Positions 28,424-37,610 of a DNA stretch of 64,000 nucleotides are shown piece after piece. Within the stretch, counting starts at the first letter, position 1; each line of letters opens with the position of its first letter. The stretch spans positions 1 through 64,000 of the forward strand of contig CAMCAZ010000013.1 of NCBI GenBank assembly GCA_945872795.1, read 5' to 3'. A program made the position numbers and the translations under genes. A model generated the notes under the pieces. It made no database searches and had not been told where the DNA came from. It was given only the letters and a program-made list of their open reading frames with translations. This DNA is from Chryseobacterium gleum (GTDB lineage: Bacteria; Bacteroidota; Bacteroidia; Flavobacteriales_F; PHOS-HE28).

Positions 28424-28768
28424 TCAATTGGTCCACACGGCATACCCCTTGCGCCGCAGCTCCAGCGCCAATCCCAACTCCACCTCCCGGGCCTCCGCCC
28501 GGCTCAACAGTCCGATGTGCTGGTACAGGCTGGGGCGCAGGTAGCGTCCATACTTCTTCACGATGGTGCTGCTCAGATTCTGCCCCTTCCTGCTGAGCGT
28601 ACCGCTCTTGTGCTGCGTGAATCGCTCCTGCGGAATCCTGCTGGTCATGCCGACATAAAGGCACTCCAATACGCCATTGTAATGCGGGTTGGCCGCGCGA
28701 GATTTCCAGTTCTCCGTGTAGACCTTCCGGCTGATCCCGGTCACGTATACCGCACATTCCGCGGGCAT
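28424..28768 (-). CDS. GIY-YIG-like nuclease domain protein
   Basis: VYVTGI...ECLYVGMTSRIPQERFTQHKSGTLSRKGQ: YVG(M/Y)T and R-x-x-QH spacing typical of GIY-YIG; short 115-aa ORF. Confidence 0.6.
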   Translation of the reverse strand: MPAECAVYVTGISRKVYTENWKSRAANPHYNGVLECLYVGMTSRIPQERFTQHKSGTLSRKGQNLSSTIVKKYGRYLRPSLYQHIGLLSRAEAREVELGLALELRRKGYAVWTN

Positions 28769-28856
28769 GCCGCAAGGATAGCACGGCTGGCAGGGCTGGT
28801 GGCAAAAAGGAAGCGGGGCACCTCCCGGCACCCCGCTTCACCTTCACACACCAAGG

Positions 28857-28962
28857 TCAATTGATCTTGATCTCCTTGGCTTCGCTTTCTTGCACGGCCT
28901 TCGTTTTGTTCAGCGTCAGTTTCAGCACCCCATCGGTGAAGTTCGCGGTGAAGGAGGTCGCC
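28857..28962 (-). pseudogene. Hsp20/alpha-crystallin C-terminal remnant
   Basis: Reverse strand reads ...SFTANFTDGVLKLTLNKTKAVQESEAKEIKIN* with no recognisable upstream Hsp20 body. Confidence 0.6.
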
Positions 28963-29199
28963 CTGCCGCCGGATGTGGTGCTGACGGGAGCGCGTGTGCG
29001 CTACCGCGTGTTGGGGAAGAGGCAGGTGCTGGAGTTGGTGGTGGGCGGACGGTGAGGCATGAGGTAGCGTGCCGTGCCCTGTGACCACTGAAGCGCAAAG
29101 GGAGGAACGAAGACCATGGCCGGGACCTATCTTCGGCTTGTTCGTTCCGGCCACGGTGAACGTGCTTGAACACAACCTGGCGTTCGACGCCACCACCGA

Positions 29200-30294
29200 A
29201 TGAAACGCCTACTGCTCTTGCCCACAATGGGCATGGTACTTACCGCCAGCGCACAGATGCTGGACAGTGCCATCACCCTCAGCGCCTACGCAGAGGCTTA
29301 CTACAGCTATGACCTGGCGCAGCCGGAAGACCATCTTCGTCCGGGCTTCTTTTACAGCTTCAACCGCCATAACGAGGTGAACCTGAACATGGGCATGGTG
29401 AAGCTGGCATATGCCAGGAAGAACGTGCGCGGCAACTTCGCCCTGATGGCCGGGAACTACGCGCAGTACAACCTGGCTGCCGAGCCCGAGCTGTTGCGCA
29501 ACGTGTTCGAGGCGAACGCCGGGGTGAAGCTGAGCACGCGGAGGAACCTATGGCTGGACGTGGGTATCCTGCCCAGCCACATCGGCTTCGAGAGCGCCAT
29601 CGGCAAGGACTGCTGGAACCTGACGCGCAGTATCCTGGCGGACAACACGCCCTACTACGAGGCCGGTGCCCGCGTGAGCTACACCAGCGACAACGGCAAG
29701 TGGTACGCCAGTGTGCTGTTGCTGAACGGCTGGCAACGCATCACCCGGGTGGAAGGGAACAACACGCCCGCTGCGGGCACACAACTCACCTACAGGCCGA
29801 ACGGCAATACCACGCTGAACTGGAGCACCTTCGTGGGCAACGACAAGCCGGACAGCGTGAGCCAGTTGCGGATCTTCAACAACCTCTACGCCCAACTGCA
29901 GATCACCGAACGTTTCGGGGTGATCATGGGCTGCGACATCGGTGCGGAACAGGCGGCCAGCGGCGACAGTCTGCCTGGCGCACAGGCCGGTAGCGGCACC
30001 TGGATCACCCCGATCCTGATCCCGCGCTACAGGCTGGGTGAGAAGAGTTACCTGGCCGCCCGCGTGGAGTATTACCAGGATGAGCAGGGCGTGATCATCG
30101 CCACGGGAACGCCGAAGGGTTTCCGCACACTGGGCTATTCCCTCAACTTCGACCAGTGGGTGAACCCCAATGTCCTCTGGCGCATCGAGGCGCGCAGCCT
30201 GAGCAGCGAGGACGCGGTCTTTGTGGATGCGGACGGCGGCCCGAGCACGACCAACACCTTCTTCACGGCCAGCATCGCATTCAGCATTCCGTGA
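29200..30294 (+). CDS. Outer-membrane porin (BBP2/OmpL-like)
   Basis: Signal peptide; SAYAEAYYSYDLAQPEDHLRPGFFYSFNRHNEVNLNMGMVKLAYA; strand-rich to C-terminal aromatic. Confidence 0.7.
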   Translation: MKRLLLLPTMGMVLTASAQMLDSAITLSAYAEAYYSYDLAQPEDHLRPGFFYSFNRHNEVNLNMGMVKLAYARKNVRGNFALMAGNYAQYNLAAEPELLRNVFEANAGVKLSTRRNLWLDVGILPSHIGFESAIGKDCWNLTRSILADNTPYYEAGARVSYTSDNGKWYASVLLLNGWQRITRVEGNNTPAAGTQLTYRPNGNTTLNWSTFVGNDKPDSVSQLRIFNNLYAQLQITERFGVIMGCDIGAEQAASGDSLPGAQAGSGTWITPILIPRYRLGEKSYLAARVEYYQDEQGVIIATGTPKGFRTLGYSLNFDQWVNPNVLWRIEARSLSSEDAVFVDADGGPSTTNTFFTASIAFSIP

Positions 30295-30440
30295 TGGGCT
30301 GAGCGGGCATTTACTGTCTGTTCGGGGGCATGGTACCGGCAGAGTCCAGTGTTGTGATCGAGGTCAACATGGAGGACCCCGAGCGGCAGGGGGGGCATTA
30401 GAAAGGGTTTGAGGCGGATCAGTTGATCGGGCGATCAAAC

Positions 30441-30464
30441 GACCTATCTGCCGGCAGATAGGTC
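30441..30464. repeat. 24-bp perfect palindrome
   Basis: GACCTATCTGCCGGCAGATAGGTC is its own reverse complement. Confidence 0.95.
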
Positions 30465-30757
30465 AGCTGGTTTATCCGTTCATCTCATCATCCGATCAGC
30501 GGATCAGGCACTGGACCGCAATGCCAACCCAATGGTGGCTTCGGTACAAATGCCTGACACAGTTTCTGTGCGAACTGATCGTGATCATGTGCCGATCACG
30601 CACTATGGCTCACATTCGCTCCGTTCGTAGCATACCCGTGGGGAGCGTCTCTCCACGTGTCCATCAGAAGCAACGAGCATCAGCGCGCGGCTTGTCGCTT
30701 CCATCGGGCGGAACTCATTGGCATCAGCACCGCCCACTTCGAACCCCTGTCGTGAAC

Positions 30758-31210
30758 ATGCCATCCACTGAAAAGGTCCGGGTCACCAAACGATTCACCT
30801 TCGAGATGGCGCATGCGCTGCGCTGTCACGATGGGCTGTGCGCGAACATCCACGGGCATTCGTACGTGCTGGACGTCACCCTGCTCGGTAAGCCGATCCA
30901 CGTACCCGGCCATGCCAAGGATCGCATGGTGATCGATTTCGCCGACCTGAAGTCCATCGTGAAACGCTCGGTGGTGGACCGCTACGATCATGCCTTGGTG
31001 CTGAATGAGAACGATCGGAGTGCCGTGGCCACCGACCATTCCCTTTTCGGTCGTGTGCTCTTCACGCCCTGGCAACCCACGTGTGAGAACCTGTTGCTCG
31101 ACATTGTGCGCACGCTTCGGGAGCAATTGCCTGCCGAAGCACCGCTCCACCTGGTGTGTCTTCAGGAGACCGGCACCAGCTGGGCGGAGTGGAGCAGGGA
31201 CGATGTCTAG
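30758..31210 (+). CDS. queD: 6-carboxytetrahydropterin synthase / QueD-like
   Basis: FTFEMAHALRCHDGLCANIHGHSYVLDVTLLG; MVIDFADLK; YDHALVLNE; ENLLLDI. Confidence 0.9.
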   Translation: MPSTEKVRVTKRFTFEMAHALRCHDGLCANIHGHSYVLDVTLLGKPIHVPGHAKDRMVIDFADLKSIVKRSVVDRYDHALVLNENDRSAVATDHSLFGRVLFTPWQPTCENLLLDIVRTLREQLPAEAPLHLVCLQETGTSWAEWSRDDV

Positions 31211-31370
31211 CTTGTTCGGAGAGCAGCGAAATTGACCTCACCCCCTGCGCTCCTGCCTACCTTTCGCACACGGTCCATCAGCCTGTTGTTGTTCCATACC
31301 GATGGATGATGCAGGTCATGTGGAAGCGATCGGAGCGCAGGGAGTTTCGCGCCTCCCCAACAGCCTCCTG

Positions 31371-33938
31371 ATGGACCTCAGAGCCACCATGCCCAGCCCG
31401 ACGCACACTTCTTCATTGCCCACCTTCACCAGCGAGGAGGTCCTTGCCGAGGCCCTCACGTACTTCCACGGCGACGACCTGGCCGCCACCACCTGGCTGA
31501 ACAAATACGCCCTGCGCAACGCGGATGGAAAGCTGGTGGAGGGCAGCCCGGCCGACATGCACCGGCGCATGGCGAAGGAGTTCGCACGCATCGAAACACG
31601 CTACGCCCCCCTTCCTGCGGAAAAGCGCGCCCAGCTCTCCGCCTACGGTCAGCGGCGCCCCGCACTGGACGAGGAGCGCATCTTCCAGCTCTTCGACGGC
31701 TTCCGCGATGTGGTGCCGCAGGGCAGTGTGATGGCCTCCCTCGGCGATCCCTACCGCCTGGCCTCGCTGAGCAACTGCGTGGTGATCCCCGCGCCGCTGG
31801 ACAGCTACGGCGGCATCTTCCACAACGACCAGCAGCTGGCACAGCTCTTCAAACGCCGCTGCGGGGTGGGCTTCGACCTCAGCACCCTGCGTCCCACCGG
31901 TGCGGCCGTGAGCAATGCCGCGCGCACCAGCACCGGCGCGGTCAGCTTCATGGAACGTTTCAGCAACACCACCCGCGAGGTGGCCCAGAAGGGCAGGCGC
32001 GGAGCGCTGATGCTCACCATGGACATCGCGCACCCGGACATCGAGCAGTTCATCAGCATCAAGCAGGACCTCAGCAAGGTCACCGGCGCCAACATCAGCG
32101 TGCGCGTGAGCGATGCCTTCCTGCAGGCCGTGGAGGCCGATGCCGACTTCACCCTTCACTGGCCCATTGACAGCAGATCACCCCGTGTGACCAAGGTGGT
32201 GAAGGCCCGCGCGTTGTGGAACACCCTGATCGGCTGCGCGCATGCCACGGCCGAGCCGGGCGTCATCTTCTGGGACCGGCAGCACCGCTACAGCACCAGC
32301 AGCGTGTACCCGGGCTTCCGCAACGAAAGCACCAACCCCTGCAGCGAGATCGCGATGCAGGGCGGTGACAGCTGCCGCCTCATCGCCATCAACCTTTACA
32401 GCTTCGTCACCGATGCCTTCACGCCGCAGGCCCGCTTCGATCACGAACGGTTCGCTGCCGTCACGTATGAGGCTCAGCGCCTGATGGACGACCTGGTGGA
32501 CCTGGAGCTGGAGGCCGTGGACCGCATCCTGGCGAAGATCGACAGCGACCCCGAGCCCGATGAGCTGAAGCGCACCGAGCGGGAGACCTGGCAACTGCTG
32601 CGCGATACTGGTATCAAGGGTCGTCGCACGGGTCTGGGCTTCACCGGCCTGGCCGACGCCCTCGCGGGCATCAACCTGAAGTACGACAGCGATACCGCCA
32701 TCGAAGCAGTGGAAGGCATCATGCGCACCAAGTGCCGCGCAGAGTTCGACAGCAGCGTGGACATGGCCATCGAGCGCAGTGCCTTCGCGGCCTTCGATCC
32801 CGTTGTGGAGCGTACGTCGGAGTTCACCGCCATGCTGGCCCATGAACTGCCCGAGGTGCACGGCCGCATGATGAAACACGGACGGCGTAACATCAGCCTC
32901 AGCACCGTGGCGCCCACCGGCACGCTCAGTCTGCTCACCCGCACCAGCAGTGGCATTGAACCGGTATACATGCTGGGCTATACACGTCGCCGCAAGATCA
33001 CGCATGCCGACCCCAATGCCGTTGTGTCCTTCACGGATGACCTGGGCGATCAGTGGGAGGAGTTCACCGTGCACCACTCGCGCTTGTTGGATTGGATGCA
33101 GGCCACCCGCAGGACCGACCCGGCCGAGAGCCCGTACGCCGGTGCAACGGCCAACGACATCGACTGGCGCCGTCGTGTGCGCCTCCAGTCGGTGGTGCAG
33201 AAGTTCACCACGCACAGCATCAGTAGCACCATCAACCTGCCCAGCACCGCCACGGTGGAAGAGGTGGGCGGCATCTACCTCGAGGCCTGGAAGCAGGGCC
33301 TCAAGGGCATCACCGTCTACCGGGATGGCAGCCGCAGCGGCGTTCTGGTGGCCACCGATGTAGCGTCGACCCCCGGGATCGACCCGAACATTCACATACC
33401 CCGCCCCGAACGACTGGAGGCCGACGTGCTGCGCTTCAACAACGACGCACAGCCGTGGATCGCCGTGGTGGGATTGCTGAACGGCAAGCCCTACGAGATC
33501 TTCACCGGCAAGGCCAACGGCGGTTTCGAACTGCCGCGCTGGGTGAACACCGGCTGGGTGGTGAAACGCAAGGACCCGGAGCGCGGCAAACACATCTATG
33601 ACCTGGAGTATGCCGATGCGGACGACCAGCGCACCACCGTGCAGGGCCTGAGCCGCACCTTCAACAAGGAATTCTGGAACTACGCCATCCTCATCAGCGG
33701 CATGCTGCGCGAAGGCATGCCCCTGCTTCAGGTGGTGGATGTGGTGGCCAACCTCAACCTCTACGATGCCACCTTGGGCACCTGGAAGAACGGCGTGGTG
33801 CGCGCCCTTCAGCGTTATATCCCCGACGGCACCCAGGCAATGGGTCGCAAGTGCCCCGAGTGCGGTGATGCCGAGGGCCTGTACTACGAGGAAGGCTGCC
33901 TGAAGTGCCGCAGCTGTGGGGGGGCGAAGTGCGGGTAG
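31371..33938 (+). CDS. nrdJ: Adenosylcobalamin-dependent ribonucleoside-diphosphate reductase (class II); start could be 31302, 31371 or 31389
   Basis: GSVMASLGDPYRLASLSNCVVIP, NPCSEIAMQGGDSCRL, GLGFTGLADALAGI, APTGTLSLL, and C-terminal zinc ribbon CPECGDAEGLYYEEGCLKCRSCGGAKCG. Confidence 0.95.
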   Translation: MDLRATMPSPTHTSSLPTFTSEEVLAEALTYFHGDDLAATTWLNKYALRNADGKLVEGSPADMHRRMAKEFARIETRYAPLPAEKRAQLSAYGQRRPALDEERIFQLFDGFRDVVPQGSVMASLGDPYRLASLSNCVVIPAPLDSYGGIFHNDQQLAQLFKRRCGVGFDLSTLRPTGAAVSNAARTSTGAVSFMERFSNTTREVAQKGRRGALMLTMDIAHPDIEQFISIKQDLSKVTGANISVRVSDAFLQAVEADADFTLHWPIDSRSPRVTKVVKARALWNTLIGCAHATAEPGVIFWDRQHRYSTSSVYPGFRNESTNPCSEIAMQGGDSCRLIAINLYSFVTDAFTPQARFDHERFAAVTYEAQRLMDDLVDLELEAVDRILAKIDSDPEPDELKRTERETWQLLRDTGIKGRRTGLGFTGLADALAGINLKYDSDTAIEAVEGIMRTKCRAEFDSSVDMAIERSAFAAFDPVVERTSEFTAMLAHELPEVHGRMMKHGRRNISLSTVAPTGTLSLLTRTSSGIEPVYMLGYTRRRKITHADPNAVVSFTDDLGDQWEEFTVHHSRLLDWMQATRRTDPAESPYAGATANDIDWRRRVRLQSVVQKFTTHSISSTINLPSTATVEEVGGIYLEAWKQGLKGITVYRDGSRSGVLVATDVASTPGIDPNIHIPRPERLEADVLRFNNDAQPWIAVVGLLNGKPYEIFTGKANGGFELPRWVNTGWVVKRKDPERGKHIYDLEYADADDQRTTVQGLSRTFNKEFWNYAILISGMLREGMPLLQVVDVVANLNLYDATLGTWKNGVVRALQRYIPDGTQAMGRKCPECGDAEGLYYEEGCLKCRSCGGAKCG

Positions 33939-33951
33939 GTCGTGCGGGGTG

Positions 33952-34241
33952 AACCTCACACCACAGCTATCACCCTTCACCCTTTACACTTCACACCTCT
34001 CTGATGGGTGAGGTGTGAATGCGGAGTTGTGAAGTGTGAATTGGGGGCAAGGCGGATGTGCGGATAACCTCACACCTCAGCTATCACCCTTCACACCTCA
34101 CACCTTTCTGATGGGTGAGGTGTGAATGCGGAGTTGTGAAGTGTGAATTGGGGGCAAGGCGGATGTGCGGGTAACCTCACACCTCACACCTCTCTGATGG
34201 GTGAGGTGTGAGTGCGGAATTGTGAAATGTGAATTTTGGGC
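33952..34241. repeat. Tandem ~107-114 bp repeat, 2 full plus 1 partial unit
   Basis: Units begin AACCTCACACC at 33952, 34066 and 34173; share CTGATGGGTGAGGTGTGAATGCGGAGTTGTGAAGTGTGAATTGGGGGCAAGGCGGATGTGCGG. Confidence 0.9.
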
Positions 34242-34346
34242 ACCGAGGTCTGACGTAAGTTCCACTATTGCGGCGATTCCGATGGCCTCTGCTCTGAGAA
34301 AGGCTCATTGACGTGCCGCAGTTGTAGGGGGACGAAATGTGGGTGA
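34240..34346 (+). pseudogene. Decayed duplicate of the nrdJ 3' end (zinc-ribbon tail)
   Basis: ATTGCGGCGATTCCGATGGCCTC...AAAGGCTCATTGACGTGCCGCAGTTGTAGGGGGACGAAATGTGGGTGA aligns to nrdJ end GAGTGCGGTGATGCCGAGGGCCTG...GAAGGCTGCCTGAAGTGCCGCAGCTGTGGGGGGGCGAAGTGCGGGTAG. Confidence 0.75.
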
Positions 34347-34578
34347 TGCGATATGCCCCTGTGAGGGTCCGCTGGGCATCATCTTGATAGAACTCCAGCA
34401 AGTCCTCCCCACGCCTTCAGGAGTCTCCAGCTTCTCGAAGCCGAGCGCTTCGTTTCAGGCATGGTTCGCTTATGAAATTCCGCATGCACCAAGGCAGGAC
34501 ATGTATGGCGGGCATGATGGCGGTAGGAGGCTGCGCTCGTCCGACCACCTGATCTTTCGCAAGGTGATCGAGACAGGA

Positions 34579-35499
34579 CTAATTCCTGTCCCGCATCCGC
34601 GCGTACATCACATGCATCACCCCCATATGCGGTGCGGTGAGCACGGCCAGTCCCACGATAACGGCGACCATGAGTGTGCCGGTGTTCATGTACGCGAAAC
34701 CACCGAGGGCCAGCAGTCCCATGCCCACGAGGGCCAGCGCGCTATAGAACGCTATGCGCTTCACGATTAGCCCTGTGGCGAACAGTCCATCCTTGCGCAG
34801 GTAGGCAAGGATGTTGGTGAGCGACAGCACGGAATGCCAGCCGACGAAGTAGAACACGAAGCCCAGTACGAGCGGCAGAAAGTGGAGCAGCAACGCAAGC
34901 AGGGCGAAACGCGCCAGGAAGTCGCCGCCCTCTGCCCGTGACGCAGGGTTCACCGCGAAATAGGCGAAGGAGCTGCCGAAGAAGAGCACCATCGAAACGC
35001 CCAGCAGGACCAATTTCGAAGCGAGGATGCGGTCCAGCCAAATGGCCTGCTCAGGGGAGGCGTCTAGTACCGCCAAGATCGGTCGAACCTCCTCTCCATG
35101 ACCCAGCAGGATGATGCCCAAGATCACAAGGCCATAGTTCAGTACAACGACCTTGCCCAGCAAGGTCTCGGTGCGAAGGCCGCTCAGGTCCGTTTCGCCG
35201 AAATGGTAGGCGGAGAAGAGCATGAACAGTGCAGCACCGAGCAGGGGGAACAGGTAGAGCACGGCTCCGAACATCAGCAGGCGGCCGAGGTATCCAGCGA
35301 AGAACAGTGGAGCGTGAAAGGTTCGGCCATCATCACGCGCCTGCTGGGCGGAGACCAGCAGGTCGGCCGCACCGTGCGGAACGCCCACCAGCACGATGCC
35401 CAGGAGGAACAAACCCACCTGCAATTCAGGGGTGAAGACCTGCAGCACCTGGTGTGCCAGCAGAAGGGCACAACCGAAAAGCAATAGCCAGGTTCTCAT
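34579..35499 (-). CDS. blh: Brp/Blh-family beta-carotene 15,15'-dioxygenase (retinal synthesis)
   Basis: GVPHGAADLL, FSAYHFGETDL, FVGWHSVLSL, TAPHMGVMHVMY: conserved His-rich TM motifs of Blh. Confidence 0.92.
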   Translation of the reverse strand: MRTWLLLFGCALLLAHQVLQVFTPELQVGLFLLGIVLVGVPHGAADLLVSAQQARDDGRTFHAPLFFAGYLGRLLMFGAVLYLFPLLGAALFMLFSAYHFGETDLSGLRTETLLGKVVVLNYGLVILGIILLGHGEEVRPILAVLDASPEQAIWLDRILASKLVLLGVSMVLFFGSSFAYFAVNPASRAEGGDFLARFALLALLLHFLPLVLGFVFYFVGWHSVLSLTNILAYLRKDGLFATGLIVKRIAFYSALALVGMGLLALGGFAYMNTGTLMVAVIVGLAVLTAPHMGVMHVMYARMRDRN

Positions 35500-35581
35500 C
35501 GGTGGCGGTGTTGATCTTCCCCGTGAACCACGGTCCCTGCCGGGCAAGGACCGTGGTCTCACGATGGGAAAAAGAACTGGA

Positions 35582-36319
35582 TCAGGCCTTGGCCGTTGCC
35601 TTGTCCGACTGGGCCAGTGCATAGATCACCAGACCGAAGCCGATCTTATTGATGGCGTCTCCGATGTTGTACACCACATCCAACGAAAGGCCACTGAGCA
35701 CAGGTACGCCGAACAATCCACCGGCGGTGCCTGCGATGTAACCGATGGGGTAGATGGCCCAACCCACCAGCACGAACCAGGCGAGTGCGCGATTGGCCTT
35801 GCGCACGGCTTCGCCCGCCTTGTTGGCCAGCTGTGCCACTTCACCGAACCAGATCAGGTACACGATGTAGAAGTAGCCGATGCTGCTCACGAAGCCCCAG
35901 ATCCAGCTCTGCGTCTCGGTGGGGTAGATGGCCTCGCCGATGTAACCGGTGACCAGCATGAACACCGATGCGGCGATCAGCTTCCACAGCAGCGACATCT
36001 TCGCACCGGCCTTGCGTGTGATGAGGTAGAACTCCACACACATCAAGGGTACGGTGAGCAACCAATCGACGTAACGGAAGAAGACGGGCGACTCCCCGGT
36101 GGCCAGGTTATAGTCCCGCATATAATAATAGTGAACCGCCGCTATGAATGTGATCAGGCCGCTGATCAATACGGAGGTACGCCACTTGGCGTCGGTGTTG
36201 CCCACTTCGAAGAGGAAGAAGACGGACGCGGCCATCATGGCCATGGTACCGACGAAGAAGGTGAACGCTACGTAGTTATCTGTAGCGATCGGCAGAATGT
36301 TCAAGAGAACCTGATGCAT
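35582..36319 (-). CDS. Proteorhodopsin (light-driven proton pump, DTE motif)
   Basis: FRYVDWLLTVPLMCVEFYLI carries D-T-E at the D97/T101/E108 positions and M at the spectral-tuning site; retinal Lys in VVYNIGDAINKIGFGLVIY; HYYYMRDY in helix B. Confidence 0.96.
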   Translation of the reverse strand: MHQVLLNILPIATDNYVAFTFFVGTMAMMAASVFFLFEVGNTDAKWRTSVLISGLITFIAAVHYYYMRDYNLATGESPVFFRYVDWLLTVPLMCVEFYLITRKAGAKMSLLWKLIAASVFMLVTGYIGEAIYPTETQSWIWGFVSSIGYFYIVYLIWFGEVAQLANKAGEAVRKANRALAWFVLVGWAIYPIGYIAGTAGGLFGVPVLSGLSLDVVYNIGDAINKIGFGLVIYALAQSDKATAKA

Positions 36320-36583
36320 GACTTGTTTTGGGTTTATGGTGAACGACACAAAAAGGCTGTGGTCAAGGGGAAGACCTAACCTGCGCTCGCGATCGCCGGT
36401 AGGTCCTTCCCAAGGCCACGTGGAACAAGGGATCCGTGGAAGGAACAAAGGGGTCACAAAAAAGGTTCACCACGCTTTTGTTCCATGGGGTGCAGCACGC
36501 CGGTACCAACCGCTCAAGCGCCTGGTGTGCTGAACCATCTTCATCACTCCGTGTTCTTCTCACCTGACCAACACTCGGAACCC

Positions 36584-37087
36584 ATGCTGAAGATGATGTT
36601 GACCACGGGCTTCGTGCTAGCCAGTGCCTTTGCGTTCGCTCAGAAACAGGACGTGGTGGACATCGCGATCGGATCGAAGGACCACACCACCTTGGTGGCC
36701 GCAGTGAAAGCCGCAGATCTGTTGGCCACCTTGAAGAGCGAAGGTCCCTTCACCGTGTTCGCCCCTACCAACGCAGCCTTCGATAGGCTGCCGAAGGGAA
36801 CGGTGGAAGGCCTGTTGAAGCCCGGGTCCAAGGCAGCGCTGAGCGGCATCCTCACCTACCATGTGGTGGCCGGCAAGATGGATGCGGGCGCGGTGGTCGC
36901 CGCCATCACGGCGGGCAAGGGCAAGGCCGTGCTCACCACGGTGAATGGTGCCAAGCTCACCGCCACCCTGAAGGGCGACAAGGTGGTGCTTACCGACAGC
37001 AAGGGTGGAACCGCCACGGTCACCGCCACGGACCTGATGGGAACGAACGGTGTGCTGCACGTGATCGATACGGTGCTGATGCCCTAA
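36584..37087 (+). CDS. Secreted fasciclin-domain protein
   Basis: GPFTVFAPTNAAFDRLP, LTYHVVAGK, TDLMGTNGVLHVIDTVLMP. Confidence 0.95.
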   Translation: MLKMMLTTGFVLASAFAFAQKQDVVDIAIGSKDHTTLVAAVKAADLLATLKSEGPFTVFAPTNAAFDRLPKGTVEGLLKPGSKAALSGILTYHVVAGKMDAGAVVAAITAGKGKAVLTTVNGAKLTATLKGDKVVLTDSKGGTATVTATDLMGTNGVLHVIDTVLMP

Positions 37088-37264
37088 GGGCTGAACGCGC
37101 ATGCATAGCTATCCGCCTTGTGCATGTGGGACGTCTTGGTCGTTCGGGGATGAAACCCGCGGCCTGAGACAACTGCTTACTGCCCTTTCCTACAGGTCGC
37201 GGTCAGACGTCATCTCCGCTGCTGTTGTTGATGAGGATCTACATTCGATGCAAAGCTTGGTACC

Positions 37265-37606
37265 ATGGAGTATTTGATGACCGCACTGCAGCTCGCCGTG
37301 GCATTCTCGGTGGCCTACGTCTGGATCTTCCGTTATCACAACGTCGTCGCAGAGTTCAAGCAGTTCGGCCTCAGCGATGTGACCCGCAATGCCGTGGGAG
37401 CGGCCAAGACAGCCTTGGCCACCATGCTGGTGGTGGGCATCTGGTATCCACCCGTGCTCCCTCTTGCTGCCGGGGGCATGGCCGTGTTCATGCTGTCCGC
37501 CCAGTTCTTCCATTTCAAGGTCGGCAACCCTTTCAGCAAGAAGCTGCCCTCCTTGGTACTGCTGCTGCTCTCAGTGTGGGTCGCGTTCGCATCCACGCCT
37601 TCATGA
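37265..37606 (+). CDS. DoxX-like small membrane protein
   Basis: Four hydrophobic segments, FRYHNVVAEFKQFGLSD. Confidence 0.65.
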   Translation: MEYLMTALQLAVAFSVAYVWIFRYHNVVAEFKQFGLSDVTRNAVGAAKTALATMLVVGIWYPPVLPLAAGGMAVFMLSAQFFHFKVGNPFSKKLPSLVLLLLSVWVAFASTPS

Positions 37607-37610
37607 ACAC

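Noticed and set aside
32178-33980. 600-aa reverse ORF
   Set aside because: Shadow ORF opposite nrdJ, which has full family motifs.
33952-34241. CRISPR-like array
   Set aside because: Units are contiguous ~110-bp tandem copies without unique spacers; no cas genes.
34339-34770. 143-aa forward ORF downstream of nrdJ
   Set aside because: Starts inside the nrdJ fossil and runs antisense into blh; no family signature.
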